From Amycolatopsis sp. DSM 110486 (GTDB lineage: Bacteria; Actinomycetota; Actinomycetes; Mycobacteriales; Pseudonocardiaceae): DNA of 64,000 nt. The notes beneath the pieces are model-generated. The model was not told where the DNA came from. It saw only the letters and a list, made by a program, of their open reading frames with translations, and did not search any database. Of the stretch, positions 52,551 to 60,581 are shown in pieces (within the stretch, counting starts at the first letter, position 1; every line of letters starts with the position of its first letter). The stretch lies in contig NZ_CP080519.1 of NCBI RefSeq assembly GCF_019468465.1, forward strand, positions 8,611,001 through 8,675,000. The letters run 5' to 3'. The translations under genes were made by a program, and so were the position numbers.

Positions 52551-52781
52551 TCACAGGTCGCGGCGGTGCTCAACGAGCCAGGCGGCGACCTCGTGCAACT
52601 TCATGTTGCCGTGCTGCGACGCGTCGACGAACATGCGGAACGCGGGTGTGGCGTCCACATCGCGGCGTTGCATGAGTATGCCCTTTGCCATGCTGTTCAC
52701 GCCCCGGCTTTCCATGGCAAGGTGCAGGTGAGCTTCGGTTTGGGCACCGACGAGCGCGATCGCGGCGTGGATGACGAACAT
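52551..52781 (-). pseudogene. GAF-ANTAR protein, C-terminal part only
   Basis: The minus strand reads HAAIALVGAQTEAHLHLAME, SRGVNSMAKGILMQRRDVDA, FRMFVDASQHGNMKLHEVAA, a complete ANTAR tail of a GAF-ANTAR protein, with an ATG at 52781. A stop (52790s) separates it from a little more GAF-like sequence. Upstream lies a response-regulator remnant. It could still be made as a short ANTAR protein. Confidence 0.6.
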
Positions 52782-52799
52782 GCGGCCGTTCTACTCGGT

Positions 52800-53290
52800 C
52801 TCGTCGCCGAAGGCGTCCGTCTCGGTGGAGACGAGTCCGCGGTGACCCGGCGAGCGGCCGGGTCGATCCTCAGCCGGCCGAGCGTGATCTCAACCTGGCT
52901 GCGATCGGACGAGTGGCGCCGCAGGTTCGCGCGCAAACGAGCATGCAATTCGCCCAGCGCCACCGGTTTCACGAGGTAGTCGTCCGCGCCCGCCCGAGTC
53001 CCACGACCTCGTCCATCTCGTCAGCACGCGCAGTGAGCATCACGATCACGCACGCCGGCAGCGCACCACGCAGCGCGTGGACACCTCCGTACCGTCCACG
53101 TCCGACAGGTCCAGATCGAGCAGGACCAGGTCGCACGGCTGTTTCGCCGCGTCCTGCAAGGCCGTGCGGCCACAGGTGTGCCACGCGACCTCGTGCCCGT
53201 GCTGGGCCAGGCTCGTGTGCAGAACCTCACCGATAGTGCCGTCGTCTTCGACGACAAGGACCGGGCCATGCCCCGAGAATATCCGCGTTT
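52800..53290 (-). pseudogene. OmpR-type response regulator, frameshifted
   Basis: Minus-strand pieces: PVLVVEDDGTIGEVLHTSLA, PCDLVLLDLDLSDVDGTEVS (phosphorylated Asp), then shifted ACVIVMLTARADEMDEVVGL, then shifted KPVALGELHARLRANLRRHS and ITLGRLRIDPAARRV (start of the DNA-binding domain). At least two shifts, and the winged helix is missing. Confidence 0.75.
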
Positions 53291-53494
53291 CCCGATTCCA
53301 GGGCAGTGCGCGATCATTTTGCCTACCGCTAACCTGAGCGGACTGTTCGTTTGCCCGCGCGAACGGCGAAATCGGTTCGCATCCGCCCGTGAATGCGTTT
53401 TGATCGGCACGCGCCGACCGGATCACCGGAGCGGCGTCGCGACAGCCCGGTCACGTCGCGGGTGGCGTCGTTCCCAGGCGTAGGCAGAAAAAAT

Positions 53495-53743
53495 CTAAGA
53501 TCCAATTGGTGCGACTGCGGCACAAAGGCTGCACCAATTCCGCGCCGCCTCCTGCGTGGCATTGGAAATTATCGCTCCAGAAAGGCTTGACAGCCGGGCG
53601 TCGTCCACCACTAGTCTGGATTGCGAGCACAAAAACAGATGTTCTTGTGGAGCTAGCTCCGACCATTCCGTATCGGGCTGGGGCGTGTCAAGAACGTCTT
53701 CGTTGAGGATTCGGGTTGGCGGGAGTTCAGTCGCATGAGACAC
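53495..53743 (-). CDS. Candidate class II lanthipeptide precursor
   Basis: About 82 residues from GTG 53743. An acidic leader-like part (ILNEDVLDTPQPDTEWSELA, PQEHLFLCSQSRLVVDDARL) is followed by SLSGAIISNATQEAARNWCS and LCAAVAPIGS, rich in Ser/Thr with two cysteines near the end, as in lanthipeptide precursors. Base composition is lower in GC than nearby. No clear ribosome site and no LanM-type enzyme in the window. An AATTGGTGC hairpin (53504-53539) overlaps its 3' end. Uncertain. Confidence 0.4.
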   Translation of the reverse strand: MSHATELPPTRILNEDVLDTPQPDTEWSELAPQEHLFLCSQSRLVVDDARLSSLSGAIISNATQEAARNWCSLCAAVAPIGS

Positions 53744-53862
53744 GGGTCGGCACCGCGAAGGCTCAGGCGACGCCCGCCCTGCCCGACGGCGGGCGGCACC
53801 TTTCGCGGCACGGCCCAGTGCAAGGCGCCGGCCATCGAGGCCGAGCGCGCTGGCCGACACTC

Positions 53863-54024
53863 GTTGCCGCCCGCGTCTCGGCTTGCGGCCACTTCTCCGA
53901 TGATCTCGGCGCTTACTCCCTGCCGCGGGCCCGGTTCCGCATCTTACGGGCGAAGACGGGCCTGCCGCCGGTGTTGGTCGATGCGTACCTACATCCGGCG
54001 GTAACCCCGCTGTGCTCAGGACGC
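53863..54024 (+). pseudogene. Decayed extra carrier domain before the Pls-like gene
   Basis: Plus strand: ARVSACGHFSDDLGAYSLPR, ARFRILRAKTGLPPVLVDAY, LHPAVTPLCSG. It lines up with VDSHFFDDLGADSMVMARFC, KRPDLPSVSMPDVYKHPTIR of the carrier domains at 54200, including the serine. No start or flanking domain is left. Confidence 0.6.
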
Positions 54025-54199
54025 GAGGCCGCAGTCGGAGGCTGCACCCATCCTTCCTGCTGCGCACCGCGCCGGTTTACGGCTAGCCGTGTTCTGGCCC
54101 CAGCTCCGATAGCAGTCCAGGCAAGTGTGGATGTCGTTCATGAGTCAGGCCCGCTTGTCGCGCCGATCCCTCCAATTTCTGATTCAAGAGGTTCACCAA

Positions 54200-57100
54200 A
54201 TGGGAAACTCCCACGGCGTCCTGACCGCTGAGCCGGCTGACAATCTGACCACGCTCGCCGAATGCGAGCGGGTCTTTGCCGAGGTGCTCGCCGATATCGT
54301 GGGCGCCGACCACGTACCGGTCGACAGCCACTTTTTCGACGATCTCGGCGCGGACTCCATGGTGATGGCCCGCTTCTGCGCGCGGGTACGCAAGCGGCCC
54401 GACTTGCCGTCGGTGTCGATGCCGGACGTCTACAAGCATCCGACGATTCGGAGTCTTGCCGCAGCCCTCACGAGCACCACAACCGACACCGCAACCACGC
54501 CTGCCTCACAACCGGCAACCACGCTCGCCGAATGCGAGCAACTCTTCGCCGAAGTGCTCGCCGACATCATGGGCACCGACCACGTACCGGTCGACAGCCA
54601 CTTTTTCGACGATCTCGGCGCCGACTCCATGGTCATGGCCCGCTTCTGCGCGCGGGTACGCAAACGGCCCGACTTGCCGTCGGTGTCGATGCCGGACGTC
54701 TACAAGCATCCGACGATTCGGAGTCTTGCCGCAGCCCTCACGAGCACCACAACCGACACCGCAACCACGCCAGCCTCACAACCGGCAACCACGCCCGCCG
54801 AATGCGAGCAACTCTTCGCCGAAGTGCTCGCCGACATCATGGGCACCGACCACGTACCGGTCGACAGCCACTTCTTCGACGACCTCGGCGCCGACTCCAT
54901 GGTCATGGCCCGCTTCTGCGCACGCATACGCAAACGGCCCGACCTGCCCTCGGTATCCATGCCCGACACCTACAAGCACCCGACCATCCGAAGCCTCGCA
55001 GCGGCCCTCACCACCACAACCGACACCGAAACCGCCGCGTCGCAGCCGGCAACTCCGGCGGCTCCCAATGAGCCGCCGAGGCACGCCCGCAATGGCAAGT
55101 ACGTCCTCTGCGGGACGTTGCAACTCCTGTTCCTCCTCGGCTACCCCGGCCTCACCGCGGCCGTCTGGGTGGCGGGTTTCAAGTGGGTCTCGGCCAGCCC
55201 GAACCTGGTCGACGTCTACCTGCGTTCGGTCGCGTTCGGCGCCGCGATGTTCCTCGGCCTGTGCACCCTTCCGATCCTCGTCAAGTGGGTGTTCGTCGGC
55301 CGGTGGAAGCCTCAGGAGATCCGGGTCTGGAGCATGGCGTACGTCCGCTTCTGGCTCGTCAAAACCCTGATCCAGCGCAACCCGATGATCTTGTTCGTCG
55401 GTTCACCGCTCTACGCGCTCTACCTGAGGGCACTGGGCGCGGAGATCGGGCGTGGCGCCGTCATCTTCTCCAGGAACCTGCCCGCGTGCACCGACCTGCT
55501 CAGCATCGGCGACGGCGCGGTGATCCGGAAGGACTCGTTCTTCAACGGCTACCGAGCCCACGATGGTGTCATCCAGACGGGCGCGGTGAGCATCGGCAAG
55601 GACGCGCTCGTCGGCGAGGCGACGGTGCTCGACATCCGGACCTCGCTCGGTGACGGGGCCCAGCTCGGACACTCGTCCGCGCTGCACGCGGGTCAGGCAA
55701 TACCTGCTGGGGAGCGCTGGGTCGGCGCGCCTGCCCAGCGGGCCGAGAAGACGAACCAGATGGCGGTCTCAGCGCGCGACGTGGGCACAGGGCGGCGGGT
55801 GGTCTTCTCGGCCGTGCAGCTCGGGAACCTGCTCCTGCTGGGTCTGCCACTGACGTTCGGCATCGCGGACTTCGCGATCCCTCAGCTCCCGGAGTTCGGC
55901 CCCCTGCTGGACTCGGCACCGGTGTCGCTCACGACCTGGACGTTCTTCCGTGACGCGCTGGTCGTCTCCGCCGTGGTCTTCTTCGGCGCCGTGCTCGTCG
56001 GCCTCGTGCTTGTGGGAACGGTTCCGCGCGTGCTGAACCTCTTCATCAAGCCGGACAAGGTCTATCCGCTGTACGGATTCCGTTACTGGGTCCATCGCGC
56101 GATCGCCCGCACGACCAACATCAGATTATTCACAACTCTCTTCGGTGGAACCTCCTACATCATCTACTACCTCCGCTGGTTGGGCTACAGCCTTCGCGGC
56201 GTGCGGCAGACCGGTTCGAACTTCGGCGAAATGGTCAAGCACGACACCCCGTTCCTCAGCGCGGCCGGCAGCGGAACGATGGTCGCGGACGGGCTGTCCA
56301 TCATCAATGCCGATTTCTCGAGCACTTCCTTCCGCTTGTCCCACGCGTCGATCGGACCGGACAACTTCCTGGGGAACATGATCGCCTACCCCCCGCAGAG
56401 CAAGGCGGGCGAGAACTGCCTTCTCGCGACGAAGGTCATGGTTCCTCTCGACGGACAGGTGCGGGAAGGCGTGGGCTTGCTCGGCGCGCCCAGTTTCGAG
56501 ATCCCGCGGTCGGTCAAGCGCGACAGGCAGCTCGACGTGACCAGCGCGGACGAGCTGCGCCGCGGCCTCCGGGCCAAGACCATCTACAACACCATCAGCA
56601 TGGCGCTGTTCCTGCTGGTGCGCTGGACCTTCGTCTTGTCCCTCACCGTGGTCTATCTGGCTGCGATCAACCTCTTGCACTTCCTGGGCTCGCTCGCACT
56701 CGCGGTCGCATTGGCCACCGCAGTGGTCATCGTTTTCACGGTCGCCTACAACGTCCTCGTCGACCGGCTGTTCCGGCCGCTGCAGGCCTTGGTGCCGCAG
56801 GGGTGCTCGATCTACGACCGCACCTTCTGGCGGCACGAACGCTTCTGGAAAGTGAGTTCCCTGACCTATGTCCTCGCCTTCAATGGCACCCCGCTCAAGA
56901 ACGTGATCTGGCGGCTGCTGGGTATGCGGGTCGGCCGCCGGGTCTTCGACGACGGCCTCCGCGTGCCCGAGCGGAGTTTCACCACGATCGGTGAGAACTG
57001 CACCCTCAACGCGGACACCATCGTCCAGTGCCACTCGCAGGAGGACGGCGGGTTCAAGTCGGACCGCATCGCGATCGGTGCCGGCTGCACCCTCGGTGTC

Positions 57101-57307
57101 GGCGCGTTCGTCCACTATGGCGTGACGACGGGCGACCGCGCGGTGCTCGCCACCAGTTCTTTCCTCATGAAGGGCGAGGAAATGCCACCGAACGCACTGT
57201 GGGGCGGAAACCCCGCCACAGAGATGCGCGAGCACTCGGTCGATCTGCAGGTCCGAAAGATCAGCATCGATGACAACGGCGCCGCCGTGCTCGTCCGCGG
57301 TGGCTGA
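54200..57307 (+). CDS. Pls/PosA-type NRPS-terminal membrane protein with three tandem carrier domains and no adenylation domain
   Basis: A 1035-residue protein. Residues about 15-285 are three carrier (thiolation) domains, with phosphopantetheine serines at 53, 143 and 233 in DDLGADSMVMARFC. Then come about six membrane helices (VLCGTLQLLFLLGYPG, FGAAMFLGLCTLPILVKW, FFRDALVVSAVVFFGAVLVG, LSLTVVYLAAINLLHFLG among them) between three left-handed beta-helix (hexapeptide acyltransferase-like) parts: EIGRGAVIFSRNLPACTDLL, TMVADGLSIINADFSSTSFR, RSFTTIGENCTLNADTIVQC. In known Pls proteins (epsilon-poly-lysine synthetase) an adenylation and one carrier domain precede this region; here the adenylation domain is missing. 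The stand-alone ligase at 60582 is the obvious supplier. ATG 54200 was chosen with AGAGG upstream; 54125 and 54140 are also in frame. Confidence 0.88.
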   Translation: MGNSHGVLTAEPADNLTTLAECERVFAEVLADIVGADHVPVDSHFFDDLGADSMVMARFCARVRKRPDLPSVSMPDVYKHPTIRSLAAALTSTTTDTATTPASQPATTLAECEQLFAEVLADIMGTDHVPVDSHFFDDLGADSMVMARFCARVRKRPDLPSVSMPDVYKHPTIRSLAAALTSTTTDTATTPASQPATTPAECEQLFAEVLADIMGTDHVPVDSHFFDDLGADSMVMARFCARIRKRPDLPSVSMPDTYKHPTIRSLAAALTTTTDTETAASQPATPAAPNEPPRHARNGKYVLCGTLQLLFLLGYPGLTAAVWVAGFKWVSASPNLVDVYLRSVAFGAAMFLGLCTLPILVKWVFVGRWKPQEIRVWSMAYVRFWLVKTLIQRNPMILFVGSPLYALYLRALGAEIGRGAVIFSRNLPACTDLLSIGDGAVIRKDSFFNGYRAHDGVIQTGAVSIGKDALVGEATVLDIRTSLGDGAQLGHSSALHAGQAIPAGERWVGAPAQRAEKTNQMAVSARDVGTGRRVVFSAVQLGNLLLLGLPLTFGIADFAIPQLPEFGPLLDSAPVSLTTWTFFRDALVVSAVVFFGAVLVGLVLVGTVPRVLNLFIKPDKVYPLYGFRYWVHRAIARTTNIRLFTTLFGGTSYIIYYLRWLGYSLRGVRQTGSNFGEMVKHDTPFLSAAGSGTMVADGLSIINADFSSTSFRLSHASIGPDNFLGNMIAYPPQSKAGENCLLATKVMVPLDGQVREGVGLLGAPSFEIPRSVKRDRQLDVTSADELRRGLRAKTIYNTISMALFLLVRWTFVLSLTVVYLAAINLLHFLGSLALAVALATAVVIVFTVAYNVLVDRLFRPLQALVPQGCSIYDRTFWRHERFWKVSSLTYVLAFNGTPLKNVIWRLLGMRVGRRVFDDGLRVPERSFTTIGENCTLNADTIVQCHSQEDGGFKSDRIAIGAGCTLGVGAFVHYGVTTGDRAVLATSSFLMKGEEMPPNALWGGNPATEMREHSVDLQVRKISIDDNGAAVLVRGG
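54248..55057 (+). repeat. Three tandem 270-base carrier-domain repeats
   Basis: Units start at 54248, 54518 and 54788 (each near ACCACGC(T/C)CGCCGAATGCGAG), a period of exactly 270 bases or 90 residues. Long blocks are identical, also at silent positions, which points to recent duplication or ongoing gene conversion. Unit 3 drifts most toward its end. Confidence 0.92.
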
Positions 57308-57653
57308 CCCGGCAAACGTGGAATGTAGGGATGATTCGATGGACAAGCGGGGAGAAACCGGCCGGGAAGTTCTGGCGGGCTGTCCTGCTCGCGGGCGGCG
57401 CGACCGCGATCTCGCGGTGGACGCTCGACCCGGCACCGGGCGGCGGCCAAGCACCGCGGCGACCCTCGATGACGACCTCGCGGCAGCGCTGCGCCGGCCG
57501 GCCGATGGGATGGCGCTGCCGCCGCACCCGGTCTGGCGCGTACGCGAAGGTGCAGTCGCGCGGTGTCCTTAAAGGACATCGCCGAGCTACCGCACCGCGA
57601 GCACGCCCCGAACTGCTCACGTCTTTCTCTGGTCGGAATGAAGGGAGATCAAG
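57308..57653. other. Gap between the Pls-like and oxygenase genes
   Basis: A short plus-strand frame from ATG 57339 to 57572 (77 residues, ending ADGMALPPHPVWRVREGAVA) is possible but has no domain resemblance. Nothing else was recognised. Confidence 0.3.
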
Positions 57654-58658
57654 ATGTCGTCCTCGTCATCATCGCTGGTGGACGTGGATCTGCAGCTCGG
57701 CAGCGTGCCGATGCTGCAGGCCGATGCCACCGGCGACGGGCCGGGCTGGGCGGCCGTGCACCGCGATGCCTTGCGCGCCGTCGTCGCCGAGCACGGTGCG
57801 GTCCTGGTCCGCGGTCTCGGGCTGCGCGATGCGGCCGAGGTCGCCGCGGTGTTCCGTGGGCTGGCCACCGCAGGCCTGATGACCGAGAGGGAGGCGTTCG
57901 CCCAGCGGCAGACCTACGCCGAGGGCGTGTACTCCTCGTCGAAGTGGCCATCGAACCAGCCGATGTGCATGCATCACGAAGTGAGCTACCGGCTCGAGTT
58001 TCCCGGCCTGATGTTGTTCGCGTGCCTGTCCGCGCCCGCCAAGGGTGGGGCAACCGGTGTGGCGGGCTCGACGGCCGTGCTCGAGGCGCTGCCCGGTGAC
58101 CTCGTCGAGCGGCTCGAGCGGGAGGGCTGGATGCTCGTTCGCAACTACAACGAGGAGATCGGCGCGTCGCTCGCCGAGGCGTTGGGCACCGAGGATCGTG
58201 TCGCGGTCGAGAGCTACTGCCGCGCCAATGCCATCGAGTTCGAGTGGCAACCCGATGGAGGGCTGCGCACCTGGCAGCGCCGCAGCGCGGTGGTGCGGCA
58301 CCCGGCCACCGGCCGGCGCTGCTGGTTCAACCAGATCGCCTTCCTCAACGAGTGGACGCTCGACCCCGAGGTGCGCGAGTTCCTGGTCGACACCTACGGC
58401 GCCGAGGGGCTGCCGTTCACCACCCGCTTCGGCGGCGGCGACCCGATCGGCGAGGACGTCGTGCAGCTGATCAACGAGGTGTACGAGGCCAAAACCATGC
58501 GGGAGCCCTGGCAGGCGGGCGATCTGATGCTCGTCGACAACATCGGCAGCGCACACAGCAGGGAGCCCTTCACCGGACCGCGCGAAGTACTGGTCGGGAT
58601 GGCTGACCCGGTTCGCCTGGCCGACTGCTCGCCGACCGTCGAGGTCAACGTCGGATGA
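57654..58658 (+). CDS. TauD/TfdA-family (SyrP-like) Fe(II)/2-oxoglutarate oxygenase
   Basis: A 334-residue non-haem iron oxygenase. The iron site is His-x-Glu in PMCMHHEVSYRLEFPG and the distal His in NIGSAHSREPFTGPRE, whose arginine would hold 2-oxoglutarate. Similar enzymes (SyrP type) hydroxylate carrier-bound amino acids, so a carrier domain of the neighbouring protein is a plausible substrate holder. AAGGGAG precedes the ATG. Confidence 0.9.
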   Translation: MSSSSSSLVDVDLQLGSVPMLQADATGDGPGWAAVHRDALRAVVAEHGAVLVRGLGLRDAAEVAAVFRGLATAGLMTEREAFAQRQTYAEGVYSSSKWPSNQPMCMHHEVSYRLEFPGLMLFACLSAPAKGGATGVAGSTAVLEALPGDLVERLEREGWMLVRNYNEEIGASLAEALGTEDRVAVESYCRANAIEFEWQPDGGLRTWQRRSAVVRHPATGRRCWFNQIAFLNEWTLDPEVREFLVDTYGAEGLPFTTRFGGGDPIGEDVVQLINEVYEAKTMREPWQAGDLMLVDNIGSAHSREPFTGPREVLVGMADPVRLADCSPTVEVNVG

Positions 58659-58985
58659 CCACGTCGCTCGTGCGACTGTTCGCGGTCATCCGACGGTGCC
58701 CAGGTGCAGCGCGCTGGAGGGGCGCGAGCAACGGCTTCCTCGGCACACGACTCGAGCACGTGCGGGAGGTGGGCGGCTCCAACGATCGGTGCGTGAACAG
58801 CATCGGGCAGGCACGGTTCCTGTCCGGCGGATCCACCGGCACGGCGGCGCGACGAGCCGGCTCACCCGCAACGGCGCCTGGCGTCACTGCGGCGATCGCC
58901 CCGGACCTCGGCGAGCGCTACCTCGACATCGCCTACTGGTCCAGCTGTGTGGAGGACCCAGAAAGACATCTCAGGTTCTTAAGAG
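58659..58985. other. No recognised gene
   Basis: Between the oxygenase and the IS110 element no domain or convincing start was found. It may contain the IS110 end. Confidence 0.35.
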
Positions 58986-60218
58986 TCAAGCCGCAGCGGT
59001 GAGTGGAGGTGGGAAGGCCTGATGTTCGTCGAAGAGTTGTCCTGTTTGGAGGCAGTGGTGAAGCTGTCCGAGGAACTTGTTGAACAGGTGTCGTTGGGCT
59101 TGGTGGTTCCAGTCTCCGGCGGCGCGGCGGGTGTCGAAGTGGCGTCTGGCGCCGGGGCTGGCGCGCAGCGAGGCCAGTGCCCAGATCGGGCCGACCGCGG
59201 CCAGGCGCCGGTTTTTGATGTGTCGGTGCGTGATCACGGTTTTTCGGCCGCTGGCGCGGGTGATGGGGGCGGATCCGGCGTAGGCCTTGAGGCCGCGGGG
59301 GTCGGTGAAGCGGGTGCGGTCGTCTCCGATTTCGGCGAGCACCCGGGCGCCGGCCAGCAGTCCCAGGCCGGGGAAGCTGGTGATGATCGTGGCGTCCGGG
59401 TGCTGCTCAAAATGGGTTCGTGCCGCTTCCGCCAGACTGTCAGCGGCGGCGCAGGCGGCCTCGAATTGGCTCAGCAAAGCCGAAAACTGGATGCCCATCG
59501 CGTTCTCCACGATCGGTGGCTGCCGCAACCGATCAGACCGGAACACACCGTGGAGGCGATCAACGTCGGTATCGACGTTGCGGCGGCGCCCGGCCTTGGC
59601 CAGCAGTGTCCGCAGACGTGCTCGGGTGAGTTTCGCTGCGAGCGCGGGTGTGGGTGCGGCGGCGAGGACGGTGCGGGCGTCGCGACGGGCCAGGCCGCCC
59701 TCGGGCTGGCCGGCGAACGCGTCGAGCGCGGCGGGGTAGAACTGCTTGAGCAGCGATCGGAGCTGGTTGCCCAGCTGCTGGCGGGCCCAGACCGCGTCCT
59801 GCTGGGCCCGCGCGAGCACCCGCACCGCCTGGGCGAGATCGGTGTCGGCCGGCAGTGGGCGGTGTGCGTCGGCGTCGGTGCGCACGATGTTGGCCAGCAT
59901 CACCGCGTCCGCGGCGTCGGACTTCGCGCCCGAGACCTGGTGCCGGGCCCGGTACCGCGATGCGGAGAGCGGGTTGATCGCGTAGATGGTGCGTCCGGTG
60001 GCGCGCAGCGCAGAGACGAGCAGTCCGTGGTCGGTCTCGATCCCGACCGGGATCGGGTTTCCGGCGGTGTCGCCGCCCTCGGCCAGCAGGTCGAGCAGGT
60101 GGGCGAACCCGGTCGCGTCGTCGCCGATGCGGGCTTTCGCGACCACGGTTCCGGTGTCGTTGACGATGGCGACATCGTGGTGGGATTCGGCCCAGTCGAT
60201 GCCGCAGAACAGTGTCAA
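58986..60218 (-). CDS. IS110 family transposase
   Basis: A 410-residue DEDD transposase. N-terminal RuvC-like part TLFCGIDWAESHHDVAIVND with catalytic Asp, SGAKSDAADAVMLANIVRTD; C-terminal transposase_20 part ITSFPGLGLLAGARVLAEIG, FTDPRGLKAYAGSAPITRAS with the serine. Starts at TTG. Intact. It sits between the oxygenase and ligase genes, so it may have split one biosynthetic operon. Element ends were not found; IS110 has no clear inverted repeats. Confidence 0.92.
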   Translation of the reverse strand: MTLFCGIDWAESHHDVAIVNDTGTVVAKARIGDDATGFAHLLDLLAEGGDTAGNPIPVGIETDHGLLVSALRATGRTIYAINPLSASRYRARHQVSGAKSDAADAVMLANIVRTDADAHRPLPADTDLAQAVRVLARAQQDAVWARQQLGNQLRSLLKQFYPAALDAFAGQPEGGLARRDARTVLAAAPTPALAAKLTRARLRTLLAKAGRRRNVDTDVDRLHGVFRSDRLRQPPIVENAMGIQFSALLSQFEAACAAADSLAEAARTHFEQHPDATIITSFPGLGLLAGARVLAEIGDDRTRFTDPRGLKAYAGSAPITRASGRKTVITHRHIKNRRLAAVGPIWALASLRASPGARRHFDTRRAAGDWNHQAQRHLFNKFLGQLHHCLQTGQLFDEHQAFPPPLTAAA

Positions 60219-60581
60219 ACCGTCACGCCTCCTTCGCTATTGCGGCTGCTCACGGGTCCAGGCAGGGTCACGCAGCGCCCTAATCGCGGGACTCGATGGT
60301 CCGTCATCTCAGTAGCCGTTCGTGACTCCAGCACACCGCAGGAACCTCGTTCTGCCGAAGAGCTCGCGGCTCGGGAACACACCGAGAGGTCACCTCCTGC
60401 GGCGGACTCGCGCCACGACATCCCACCACCACAAGCACCGGCCCACCGGCCGACGCGCCGTTCTTTCTTAAGTCGTCGAACGACCGGAAAACCTAGGCAT
60501 CGCCCGCCGGCGGACCAGCACCAACCGGCTCGATCACGAGCCGGAAGAACTACTCCTACTACCGATTAGGAATCTTCCGAG
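60219..60581. other. Non-coding region between IS110 and the ligase
   Basis: No gene recognised. GCCCTAATCGCGGGACTCG-like sequence near 60277 may lie at the IS boundary. No stress-type promoter was seen. There is no ribosome site typical of strong starts before 60582. Confidence 0.35.

Noticed and set aside
59022..60569. A 515-codon plus-strand open frame.
   Set aside because: Antisense shadow of the IS110 transposase, glycine- and valine-rich without domains.
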